From assembly GCF_019429485.1 (NCBI RefSeq), contig NZ_JAHXZN010000001.1, forward strand, positions 496,001-560,000: 64,000 nt of DNA, given 5' to 3'. Position 1 is the first letter of the stretch, and each line of letters opens with the position of its first letter. Shown here piece after piece: positions 36,474-44,111 of this stretch. Made by a program: the position numbers and the translations under genes. This DNA is from Sphingomonas citri (lineage in GTDB: Bacteria > Pseudomonadota > Alphaproteobacteria > Sphingomonadales > Sphingomonadaceae). The notes under the pieces were generated by a model. The model made no database searches and was not told the DNA's origin. It worked only from the letters and a program-made list of their open reading frames with translations.

Positions 36474-37754
36474 ATGGATCAGCTTGTTGAACCCGGCGGC
36501 GACAGCGACCCTGCGCGGCGCTATGGAGTGGCAATGCCCCGTTTCGCGCATCGCGCCGTGCCGATCGTCCTCGCCGCCGTCACGGTGGACGTGATCGGCT
36601 TCGGCATCGTCATGCCGGTGTTGCCCGGCCTGATCGTCGCGCTCGGCCACACCGACCTGGCGCATGCCACGCTGATCGGCGGGTGGATGCTCGCCGCCTT
36701 CGCACTGGCGCAGTTCGTCGCCGGGCCGATCCTCGGCAATCTCGGCGACCGCTATGGTCGTCGCCCGGTGCTGGTGGCGGCGATGATCGCCTTCGCGCTC
36801 GACTATGCGCTGATGGCCGGGGCGCCCTCGCTGGCCTGGCTGTTTCTCGGCCGAGTCATTGCCGGCGCGGCGGGGGCGAGCTACGGACCCGCCGGCGCGG
36901 TGATCGCGGACGTGACCCCGCCCGAGCAGCGCGCCGCGGGCTATGGCCTGCTCGGCGCGGCGTTTGGGCTCGGCTTCATCGTCGGACCCGCGCTGGGCGG
37001 GCTGGTGGCACATTGGGGGCCACGCGCGCCGTTCGCGCTCGCCGCCGCGCTTGCCGCCCTCAACGCGATCGCGATGCTGCTCTTCCTGCCCGAGACGCTG
37101 GGGCGCGAGCGGCGCCGGCCGTTTCGCCTGCGCGACGCGCACGTGATCGGCGCCTTCCGCCCGCTGTTCGCCTCGGGCAACGCCGCGCCGCTGCTGGTGG
37201 CCTGGTTCCTGTGGCAGCTCGGCGGTATCGTATACCCGGCGGTGTGGAGCTTCTGGGCAACGCTGCGCTTCGGCTGGAGCCCCGCCGCGATCGGCTGGAG
37301 CCTCGCCTGGGTCGGCTTCCTCCAACTGCTCGTTCAGCTCTTCCTCACGCGGCGCGCGGTGGCGCGGCTGGGCGAACGCCGCGCCGCGCTGATCGGGCTG
37401 GTGGCGGGCGCCGCGACGCTGCTGGCCTACGCGTTCGTGACGCAGGGCTGGCAGGTCTATGCCTTCTTCCTGGTGGGCGCGCTCGGCGCCTTGGCGTGGC
37501 CGGCGCTGAACGGGCTGCTCAGCCGCCTGGTGGACGCGACGCGCCAGGGCGCGCTGCAGGGCGGGCTCGGCAGCATGAACTCGGTGGCCGCGGTGATCGG
37601 GCCGCTGATCGCGACGCAGAGCCTCGCCTGGGGCGCGCGGCGCGGCTTCGACGGGCTCGCCTTCGTCGTAGCGGGCACGCTGATCGGCGCGGCGGCATTG
37701 ATCGTGGCGTTCGGCGTCCCCACCCTTCGCGCACACGACGGAGACGCGCGATGA
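36474..37754 (+). CDS. MFS transporter, TetA/DHA1-like drug:H+ antiporter family
   Basis: A 426-residue, 12-helix transporter. It has the motif A loop GNLGDRYGRRPVLV between helices 2 and 3 and TVDVIGFGIVMPVLPGLI in helix 1. Motif C-like GLGFIVGPALGG is in helix 5. This is the layout of TetA-type tetracycline and multidrug exporters, though chromosomal sphingomonad members are usually of unknown substrate. The start may be the ATG at 36534 instead, giving a 406-residue protein without the polar leader. The stop overlaps the GST start (ATGA), so the two are coupled. Confidence 0.88.
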   Translation: MDQLVEPGGDSDPARRYGVAMPRFAHRAVPIVLAAVTVDVIGFGIVMPVLPGLIVALGHTDLAHATLIGGWMLAAFALAQFVAGPILGNLGDRYGRRPVLVAAMIAFALDYALMAGAPSLAWLFLGRVIAGAAGASYGPAGAVIADVTPPEQRAAGYGLLGAAFGLGFIVGPALGGLVAHWGPRAPFALAAALAALNAIAMLLFLPETLGRERRRPFRLRDAHVIGAFRPLFASGNAAPLLVAWFLWQLGGIVYPAVWSFWATLRFGWSPAAIGWSLAWVGFLQLLVQLFLTRRAVARLGERRAALIGLVAGAATLLAYAFVTQGWQVYAFFLVGALGALAWPALNGLLSRLVDATRQGALQGGLGSMNSVAAVIGPLIATQSLAWGARRGFDGLAFVVAGTLIGAAALIVAFGVPTLRAHDGDAR

Positions 37755-38440
37755 TCGACCTGCATTACTGGCCCACGCCGAACGGCCACAAGATCACGAT
37801 TTTCCTGGAGGAGGCCGGGGTCGACTACACCGTCCACCCGGTCAATATCGGCAAGGGCGAGCAGTTCCGCCCCGAGTTCCTCGCGATCTCGCCCAACAAT
37901 CGCATGCCCGCGATCGTCGACCATGCGCCGAGCGACGGCGGCGCGCCGGTCAGCGTGTTCGAGAGCGGCGCGATCCTGCTCTATCTCGCGCACAAGACCG
38001 GGCAGTTCGGCGGGGCGACGCCGCGGGCGCACGTCGAGGTGCTCGAGTGGCTGATGTGGCAGGTCGGCGGGCTCGGCCCGATGCTGGGGCAGAACCACCA
38101 TTTCACCCGCTACGCGCCCGAGCGGGTGCCCTATGCGATCGAGCGCTATCTCAAGGAGACCGAGCGGCTGTACGGCGTGCTCGAGCGGCGATTGGAAGGG
38201 CGCGACTATGTCGCCGGTGGCGCGTACAGCATCGCCGACATGGCGTGCTTCCCCTGGATCTTGCCTGAGCCGCAGGGACAGGACATCAACGACTTCCCCA
38301 ACATCGCGGCATGGCACGCACGGATCAAGGGGCGGCCCGCGGTGGTGCGCGCCTATGAGCAGGGCACGCGGGTGCAGGCGCAGCCGGCGGAGATGAGCGA
38401 CGAGCAGCGGCGCGTGCTATTCGGCCAGGCCGCACGATAA
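37751..38440 (+). CDS. Glutathione S-transferase, Nu-class (YfcG/YghU-like)
   Basis: A 229-residue thioredoxin-fold plus helical protein. The N-terminal active-site motif is TPNGHKITIFLEEAG (Thr-Pro-Asn, as in YfcG/YghU), and NNRMPAIVDH and FESGAILLYLA bind glutathione. The C-terminal helical domain shows WLMWQVGGLGPMLGQNHHF, ADMACFPWI and INDFPNIAAWHARIKGRPAV. Nu-class enzymes act as disulfide-bond reductases or peroxidases with glutathione. It is co-translated with the MFS transporter, suggesting a joint detoxification role. Confidence 0.92.
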   Translation: MIDLHYWPTPNGHKITIFLEEAGVDYTVHPVNIGKGEQFRPEFLAISPNNRMPAIVDHAPSDGGAPVSVFESGAILLYLAHKTGQFGGATPRAHVEVLEWLMWQVGGLGPMLGQNHHFTRYAPERVPYAIERYLKETERLYGVLERRLEGRDYVAGGAYSIADMACFPWILPEPQGQDINDFPNIAAWHARIKGRPAVVRAYEQGTRVQAQPAEMSDEQRRVLFGQAAR

Positions 38441-38546
38441 GGAGGGTTGACCTGAGGTCGCGTAGCGAGCGCCGGTGAGAGAAGGACAACACGCCGGGGT
38501 CGGCGCTCGCTCACGTCAACGATCTGTCACCGCAGCTTCCCGTCAC

Positions 38547-38629
38547 CCGGGGCTTGGCCCCGGAACCATGCCGCCAAGCACGCCAACCTCCTGTACATGC
38601 GGCGAGATGGATCCAGGCTCAGGGCCTGG
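38547..38629. repeat. Pair of short palindromic repeats in the 38441-38662 gap
   Basis: Two hairpins, CCGGGGC-ttg-GCCCCGG at 38547-38563 and CCAGGC-N5-GCCTGG at 38613-38629, lie inverted to each other within ...GTCACCCGG... and ...GGTATGACGGT... flanks. This is the REP-like element type seen at several places in the window. Nothing else is apparent in this 220-bp gap between convergent genes. Confidence 0.6.
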
Positions 38630-38662
38630 TATGACGGTGGGCAGGCGGAGGGTTCGCCCATC

Positions 38663-39172
38663 TCACCCCTCCCGCGTCGGCCAGACGTCCGCCGTGGTGA
38701 CGACAGGTATCTTCGAGCCCAGAGCGGCGAGCGCGACCTGATGGACGAAGTCGGTCGGCGCGGTGCAGAGGTCGCCGACGACGCGGCGGTCGAGCACCGT
38801 CGCCTCGGGCGCGAGCGCGGTGTAGGTGACGCAGTTCTGCGTCATCATGCCGCAGATGAAGAGCTCGCCGGTGTCGAGCAGATGCGCGCCGAGGTCGGTC
38901 TCTTGGAACGCGTCGGGAAAGCTCTTGGTGATCACCGCGGCGCCCTCCGCCGCGTCCATGATCGCGGGACGGATCACGCTGCCCGGCTCGTCCTCGGCGA
39001 AGGGACCGCCGGCGGCGACGTGGCGCACCAGCACGACCTGATCGCCTGCCGCCTGCGCCGCGGCGATCGCGGCGACGATCCGCTCCTCCACCGCCTCGGC
39101 GCGCCACAGCGGCAGCGCGCCGCGCGCGAAATAGGCGTTCTGGACGTCGATCACCAGCAGCGTACGCCTCAT
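38663..39172 (-). CDS. Isochorismatase-like cysteine hydrolase
   Basis: A 169-residue cysteine hydrolase with the family triad. The Asp is in LLVIDVQNAYF, the Lys in VITKSFPDAF, and the nucleophilic Cys in ICGMMTQNCVTYTAL. The fold covers nicotinamidases, isochorismatases and biuret or ureido hydrolases. PFAEDEPGSVIRP matches the general group but does not define a substrate. The C-terminal segment IPVVTTADVW is typical. It converges with the GST gene across a repeat-bearing gap and is divergent from the thioesterase gene. Confidence 0.9.
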   Translation of the reverse strand: MRRTLLVIDVQNAYFARGALPLWRAEAVEERIVAAIAAAQAAGDQVVLVRHVAAGGPFAEDEPGSVIRPAIMDAAEGAAVITKSFPDAFQETDLGAHLLDTGELFICGMMTQNCVTYTALAPEATVLDRRVVGDLCTAPTDFVHQVALAALGSKIPVVTTADVWPTREG

Positions 39173-39302
39173 GTCATCTCCTCGTCGTCGCAGCCTCCTT
39201 CATAGCGGCTCCCGCGCCCCCGACGTGCCGCGCGGCCGACTCTTCTCGCCCCGCGGTGGCGTGCGGCATTGATCCGCCGCGATCCGCGGCTAGCGTGAGG
39301 CG

Positions 39303-40103
39303 ATGACCGACCCAGCCTCCGCCACCCCGCTCGCCCAGTTGCTCGCGGCGCTCGTCCGCGACGGCGGCGCGGCACGCTGGCACGGCGCGATCCCGCCCGA
39401 CTGGCAGCAGGGCCGCACCGCGTTCGGCGGCCTCTCGGCGGCGCTGGCGCTGCACGCGGCGCGCCAGCTCGAGCCCGAGCTGCCGCCGCTGCGCTCCGCG
39501 CAGGTGGCGTTCGTCGGGCCGCTCGCCGGCGCGGTGACGGTCTCCGCCACGCTGCTGCGTCGCGGGCGCAACGCCGCTTTCGTCGCCGCCGAGGTGAGCG
39601 GCGAGGCCGGGCTCGGCGTTCGCTGCACCTTCGTCTTCATGCGCGCGCTGCCCGACGCGCTGTCACATGCGCGCGGCGCCGCGCCCGCGGCCGCGCCGCC
39701 CGCTCCCAGTGACCGCGTGCTGCGCGGCGGCCACCCGCAGGTGGCGTTCACGCGCCACTTCGAGTTCGTCGACCCGCCCGGCCAGGACGATCCGGCGGCG
39801 TGGCTGCGCTGGGCGCGGCTCGCCGAGCGCGGCGGGCTCCACCCCGAGGTCGAGCTGCTGGCGCTCGGCGACTGCCTTCCCCCCGCGGCGCTGCGGCTGC
39901 TCGGCGTCGGCGCGCCGGTGAGCTCGATGACGTGGCAACTCAACCTGCTCGCCCCCGCTCCGGCGACGCGCGACGGCTGGTGGCTGCTGCGCTCCGCCAC
40001 CGATCACGCGCGCGACGGCGCCTCGTCGCAGCAGATGGCGATCTGGGACGCGGACGGCCGCGCGATCGCCGAGCAGATCCAGTCGGTCGCGATCTTCGGC
40101 TGA
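39303..40103 (+). CDS. TesB-like acyl-CoA thioesterase family protein
   Basis: A 266-residue double-hotdog protein. The N-terminal hotdog has PDWQQGRTAFGGLSAALALH and SAQVAFVGPLAGAVTVSATL. The C-terminal one has VSSMTWQLNLLAP, WWLLRSATDHARDGASSQQM and IWDADGRAIAEQIQSVAIFG. These are features of the thioesterase (4HBT_3) family. It likely hydrolyses acyl-CoAs in the cytosol; chain-length preference is unknown. A weakly spaced GCGAGGCG region precedes the ATG. The gene is followed by a 113-bp gap holding the promoter of the EF-hand gene. Confidence 0.87.
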   Translation: MTDPASATPLAQLLAALVRDGGAARWHGAIPPDWQQGRTAFGGLSAALALHAARQLEPELPPLRSAQVAFVGPLAGAVTVSATLLRRGRNAAFVAAEVSGEAGLGVRCTFVFMRALPDALSHARGAAPAAAPPAPSDRVLRGGHPQVAFTRHFEFVDPPGQDDPAAWLRWARLAERGGLHPEVELLALGDCLPPAALRLLGVGAPVSSMTWQLNLLAPAPATRDGWWLLRSATDHARDGASSQQMAIWDADGRAIAEQIQSVAIFG

Positions 40104-40216
40104 TACAAATCGCGACAATATTCCAGCGCGCCGACATTCCGGCGCGACAGGCGCGCTGTAGCACCACGACACTGACGGGGTCCGAGCCCCGTCGAACGTG
40201 TCGAGGGGTGTATCCG

Positions 40217-40888
40217 ATGAAGACCTTGCTCTCCGCCGCGGTGCTCGGCGCCGCCGCGCTCGCCCATGCCGCGCCGCTGCTCGCGCAGGACCTGCCTGCC
40301 GCGCGCGCCGACGCGCCGCCGCCCGGTCCGATGGGACCGCGCGACCCGCTCGCCGCCGCCGACGCCGACCGCGACGGCGTGGTGACCCGCGAAGAGGCCG
40401 CCGCCGAGGCCGACCGCCGCTTCGCCGCGATGGACACCAATGGCGACGGCAAGATCGACCGCGACGAGCGTCGCGCCTTCCGCCCGCCGCACCGTCCGCG
40501 CGGCGACATGGCGCCGCCGCCCGGCGAGGACGGCCCACCGCCGCCGCCCCCGTCGGGTGCGGACGCGCCACCGCCTCCCCCGCCACCCGGTGCCGAGCGC
40601 GACGGCGGCCGGCGCGAACGGGGCGAGCGCGGCGACCGTCATCACCGGCGCGCGCCGCGCGAGATGACGCGCGAGCAGTTCCGCGAGCGCGCGCTGCGCA
40701 TGTTCGACCGCGCCGATGCCAACCACGACGGCCGCGTCGATCAACAGGAGCGCGAGGCGATGCGGCTGATGATGCGCGCCCGCCGCATCGGCCCCGACGG
40801 CGATCTGCGCGGCCCCGGCCCGCATGACGGTGAGCATGGGGGCGGGCGTGACGGCGCGCGCGCCGGCACCGCGCCCGAGCGCGACTGA
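40217..40888 (+). CDS. Exported EF-hand protein with Pro-rich linker
   Basis: A 223-residue secreted protein with a signal peptide (about 24 residues, ending APLLAQ). It contains three canonical calcium loops: Asp49-Asp51-Asp53...Glu60, Asp73-Asn75-Asp77...Glu84 and Asp167-Asn169-Asp171...Glu178. Loops two and three are separated by a Pro/Gly/Arg-rich linker (PPPPPPSGADAPPPPPPP). The C-terminus is Gly/Asp/His-rich. It lies just upstream of a response regulator and histidine kinase, suggesting an envelope calcium-binding partner or target of that system; this is inference. Confidence 0.88.
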   Translation: MKTLLSAAVLGAAALAHAAPLLAQDLPAARADAPPPGPMGPRDPLAAADADRDGVVTREEAAAEADRRFAAMDTNGDGKIDRDERRAFRPPHRPRGDMAPPPGEDGPPPPPPSGADAPPPPPPPGAERDGGRRERGERGDRHHRRAPREMTREQFRERALRMFDRADANHDGRVDQQEREAMRLMMRARRIGPDGDLRGPGPHDGEHGGGRDGARAGTAPERD

Positions 40889-40918
40889 CACCCGGCCCTT
40901 CCCTTCGAGGCATCAGCT

Positions 40919-41656
40919 ATGGCAGGCCCCGACGACATGGCCGACACCCCGCATCTGCTGCTGGTCGACGACGAGCGCTCGATCCGCGAGCCGCTCGCCG
41001 TCTACCTGACCAAGCAGGGCTTCCGCGTCACCCAGGCGGGCGACGCGGAGAGCGCGCGGACACGCATGGCCGCCTACGCGATCGACCTGGTCGTGCTCGA
41101 CATCATGATGCCGGGCGAGGACGGGCTGTCGCTGTGCCGCCATATCCGCGCCACCGGCGAGACGCCGGTGATCCTGCTCACCGCCAAGAGCGAGGAGACC
41201 GATCGCATCGTCGGGCTCGAGATGGGCGCGGACGATTATGTCGTGAAGCCCTTCTCGCCGCGCGAGCTGGCGGCCCGGATCAAGGTCGTCCTGCGCCGCA
41301 CCGCGGGGGGGGCGGTGCGCCAGCACGCCCCCGAGAGCGGCGCCTATGCCTTCGCGGGCTGGCTGCTGAAGACCGGCGAGCGCGCGTTGGTCGACCGCGA
41401 GGGCGTCTCGGTGCCGCTGTCGACGGGCGAGTACAACCTGCTGCTCGCACTGGTGCAGCGCCCGCGCCAGGTGCTGACGCGTGACCAGCTGCTCGACCTC
41501 ACCCAGGGGCGCGAGGCGGCGGCGTTCGACCGCGCGATCGACAATCAGGTGAGCCGGCTGCGGCGCAAGATCGAGGCCGATCCCAAAGCGCCCGAGATCA
41601 TCAAGACGGTGTGGGGCGGCGGCTACGCGCTCTCCACCGACGTGACGCGACTGTGA
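40919..41656 (+). CDS. OmpR-family two-component response regulator
   Basis: A 245-residue regulator. The receiver domain has LLVDDERSI (acidic pocket), the phospho-accepting Asp of LVVLDIMMPGEDG and the conserved Lys in DYVVKPFSPREL. The winged-helix DNA-binding domain shows LSTGEYNLLLALVQRPRQVL, DRAIDNQVSRLRRKIEADPK and IIKTVWGGGYAL. The start may be the first ATG or the ATG six codons later. Its stop overlaps a short GTG frame that leads to the histidine kinase gene, so the two are co-transcribed. Confidence 0.96.
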   Translation: MAGPDDMADTPHLLLVDDERSIREPLAVYLTKQGFRVTQAGDAESARTRMAAYAIDLVVLDIMMPGEDGLSLCRHIRATGETPVILLTAKSEETDRIVGLEMGADDYVVKPFSPRELAARIKVVLRRTAGGAVRQHAPESGAYAFAGWLLKTGERALVDREGVSVPLSTGEYNLLLALVQRPRQVLTRDQLLDLTQGREAAAFDRAIDNQVSRLRRKIEADPKAPEIIKTVWGGGYALSTDVTRL

Positions 41657-41691
41657 GCGCGCCTGTGAGCGCCCTCGTGAGCGCCGCGTGA
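41653..41691 (+). other. 12-codon minicistron between regulator and kinase genes
   Basis: GTG AGC GCG CCT GTG AGC GCC CTC GTG AGC GCC GCG TGA. The first GTG overlaps the regulator stop (GTGA) and the TGA overlaps the kinase GTG start. Three GTGAGCGC repeats make this possible. It may relay ribosomes to the kinase start, or be chance. Confidence 0.2.
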
Positions 41692-43046
41692 CCTGGCGCC
41701 GCCTGCCCTGGCCGCGCAGCCTCGCCGGGCAGATGGCGCTGCTGGTCGCGCTCGCCCTGTTCGTGGCGCAGGCGATCAATCTCGCGCTGCTGCTGCGCGA
41801 GCGGAGCAGCTTTCGCGTCGCGCAGGCGTCGCGTCCTGCCGCTTTTCGCCTCGCCGACGCGATCGACCAGGAAGCGAGCGGGCGCCGCATTACCCCCGAT
41901 CGCGGCCGCGTCCGCGTCGCGGCGCGCAGTCCGATCACCGCCGAGATGGCACCGCAGCCCGAGATGGCGCGCGAGGTACGCGCCCAGCTCGACGAGTTCG
42001 GCGTGCGGATGCGCCGGGTGGAGGTGGCGATCGCGCCGCCGGGCACCTATCAGGTGCCGCTCAGCCGGTTCGAGCGCCGCATGGCCGCGCGTCACGGCCC
42101 GGAGCCGCCGCCCGAGACGATCGTGGTCGCCGCGCAGCAGCCCGGCGGGCGCTGGCTGGTGCTGGCGGGCGGGCTGCCGCGCGGCGATACGCGACTGTTC
42201 TGGCGGCTGCTCGCGCAGACGCTGATCCTGTACGGAATGGTGCTGCTGCCCGTGCTGTGGGTAGCGCGGCGAATCTCGCGCCCCCTGCGCGAGCTCGCCG
42301 CCGCGGCGCGCGCCTACTCGCCGCGCACGCCGCCCCGCCCGCTCGAGGAGGAGGGACCGCCCGACGTCACCGCGGTGATCGCCGCGTTCAACGCGCTGAG
42401 CCTGCGCGTCACCGCGATGCTCGACGAGAAGGATCGCATGCTCGGCGCGATCGGCCACGACCTGCGCACGCCGCTGGCCGCGTTGCGCGTGCGGATCGAG
42501 TCGGTCGAGGACGAGCAGGACCGAGCGCGCATGGCCGACACGATCGCCGAGATGAACCGCACGCTGGAGGACATCCTCTCGCTGGCGCGGCTCGGCCGCC
42601 CGAGCGAGCCCGAGACCGAGGTCGATCTCGCCGCGTTGGTCGACGCGGTAGTGGAGGATTTCCGTGACCTGGGTGACGATGTCGCGTTCGAGGAGGCCGA
42701 GCGGCTGCGCATGCGGCTGCGCCCGTCGCTGATCCGCCGCGCGGTGCGCAACCTGATCGAGAATGCGGTGAAATATGCCGGCGCCGCCGAGGTCTCGCTT
42801 CGTGCCGGGGCGGCGAGCGCGGCGATCGTGGTCGCCGACCGCGGCCCCGGCATCCCGGCGGACCGACTGGACGACGTGTTCGGCGCCTTCATCCGGCTGG
42901 AGACGTCGCGCAACCGCGAGACCGGCGGGATCGGCCTCGGGCTGGCGCTGGCGCGCGCGATCGTCGAGGAGGCCGGCGGCGCGATCGTGCTCGCCGCGCG
43001 CGACGGCGGCGGGCTGGTCGCGACGATCACGCTGCCGCGGGGGTGA
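41688..43046 (+). CDS. Two-component sensor histidine kinase (HAMP-HisKA-HATPase)
   Basis: A 452-residue membrane kinase with two transmembrane helices (about 14-36 and 178-198) enclosing a periplasmic sensor segment. A HAMP region (RRISRPLRELAAAARAY) is followed by the phospho-accepting His in GAIGHDLRTPLAALRVRIES. The catalytic domain has NLIENAVKYAG (N box), VADRGPGIP (G1) and GGIGLGLALARAIVEEAGG (G2). The start is the GTG at 41688. It is the cognate partner of the upstream response regulator. The signal is unknown; the adjacent EF-hand protein makes calcium or envelope stress worth testing. Confidence 0.95.
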   Translation: MTWRRLPWPRSLAGQMALLVALALFVAQAINLALLLRERSSFRVAQASRPAAFRLADAIDQEASGRRITPDRGRVRVAARSPITAEMAPQPEMAREVRAQLDEFGVRMRRVEVAIAPPGTYQVPLSRFERRMAARHGPEPPPETIVVAAQQPGGRWLVLAGGLPRGDTRLFWRLLAQTLILYGMVLLPVLWVARRISRPLRELAAAARAYSPRTPPRPLEEEGPPDVTAVIAAFNALSLRVTAMLDEKDRMLGAIGHDLRTPLAALRVRIESVEDEQDRARMADTIAEMNRTLEDILSLARLGRPSEPETEVDLAALVDAVVEDFRDLGDDVAFEEAERLRMRLRPSLIRRAVRNLIENAVKYAGAAEVSLRAGAASAAIVVADRGPGIPADRLDDVFGAFIRLETSRNRETGGIGLGLALARAIVEEAGGAIVLAARDGGGLVATITLPRG

Positions 43047-43067
43047 GCGGGAGTCGGGCGTGTGGCC

Positions 43068-43189
43068 GTGCTTCGAGACGGCACTTCGACAGGCTCAGCG
43101 CCTCCTCAGCTGGACCGGCGGTGGGCATGATGGTTCCCTCCCGTTCGCGCTGAGGAGAGGCTGAGCCTGCCGAAGCCTCGTCTCGAAGC
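43068..43189. repeat. Sphingomonad-type palindromic intergenic repeat (copy C)
   Basis: The arms are the same as at 32501-32621 but in swapped order: GTGCTTCGAGACGGCACTTC first, then CCGTTCGCGCTGAGGAGAGG and GCCTCGTCTCGAAGC. They enclose about 30 bp. The element occupies most of the 208-bp gap between the kinase gene and dcd. Confidence 0.75.
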
Positions 43190-43254
43190 GCCACCGCCCC
43201 CTTGCGCTCACCCGGCGCAGCGCCGAAAGCGTCCGCTCACCTGGGGGAGCCTAT

Positions 43255-43809
43255 ATGTCGATCCTGTCGGACCGCTGGATCCGCGAGCGCGCGCAGGGCG
43301 AGGGCATGATCGAGCCCTTCGTCGAGGCGCAGCGCCGCGACGGCTGCATCAGCTACGGCCTGTCGAGCTACGGCTATGACGCGCGCGTGGCCGACGAGTT
43401 CAAGATCTTCACCAACGTCGACAACGCGATCGTCGACCCGAAGGACTTCGCCTCGAACAGCTTCGTCGATCGCAAGACCGACGTCTGCATCATCCCGCCC
43501 AACAGCTTCGCGCTCGCCCGCACGGTGGAATATTTCCGCGTGCCGCGCGACGTGCTGGTGATCTGCCTCGGCAAGTCGACCTACGCGCGCTGCGGCATCA
43601 TCGTGAACGTCACCCCGCTCGAACCGGGTTGGGAGGGGCACGTCACGCTCGAATTCTCGAACACCACGCCGCTGCCCGCCAAGATCTACGCCAACGAGGG
43701 CGCGTGCCAGTTCCTGTTCCTCCAGGGCAACGAGCCGTGCGAGATCAGCTACGCCGACCGCGCGGGCAAATATATGGGCCAGCGCGGGGTGACGCTGCCG
43801 CGGCTGTGA
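43255..43809 (+). CDS. dcd: dCTP deaminase
   Basis: A 184-residue trimeric enzyme of the dUTPase fold that converts dCTP to dUTP for thymidylate synthesis. It contains [40 protein letters not shown] and [20 protein letters not shown], with the catalytic Glu in the last block. [20 protein letters not shown] and [11 protein letters not shown] end the protein. Length and start are standard. It is monocistronic between repeat-bearing gaps. Confidence 0.98.
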   Translation: MSILSDRWIRERAQGEGMIEPFVEAQRRDGCISYGLSSYGYDARVADEFKIFTNVDNAIVDPKDFASNSFVDRKTDVCIIPPNSFALARTVEYFRVPRDVLVICLGKSTYARCGIIVNVTPLEPGWEGHVTLEFSNTTPLPAKIYANEGACQFLFLQGNEPCEISYADRAGKYMGQRGVTLPRL

Positions 43810-43875
43810 GAGGAGTGCGAGGAGTGGGAGGGCGGAGCACGCCGTGATCTGCTACGCTGCCGCTCCCCCTCCTAA

Positions 43876-43971
43876 CCTGTTCCCCGGCGGCCGCCGGGGT
43901 CCAGTTGGGGGACGCTTATGTGTCGTACCGCGGCCTTCCCACCTGGGCCCCGGCCTTCGCCGGGGAACAGG
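43876..43971. repeat. Inverted pair of REP-like elements
   Basis: CCTGTTCCCCGGCGGCCGCC at 43876 and the inverted CCGGCCTTCGCCGGGGAACA block near 43950-43969 form a typical REP pair about 95 bp long. This is the only recognisable structure in the 302-bp stretch 43810-44111 between dcd and the antiporter gene. The remaining sequence shows no gene, only a short leader before the antiporter start. Confidence 0.7.
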
Positions 43972-44111
43972 CCACGCTCGTAGCGACGTCCGCCGTATCA
44001 TCGCGGCGTCGGGGCAGCGCGCGGCTGGGGCGTCGCCGATCTTCTGCGTACCGCACGGAACCCCACCGCCGCGCGCGTCTTAGAAAAGAGTCTCAGCGGG
44101 AGAGCTTGAAG

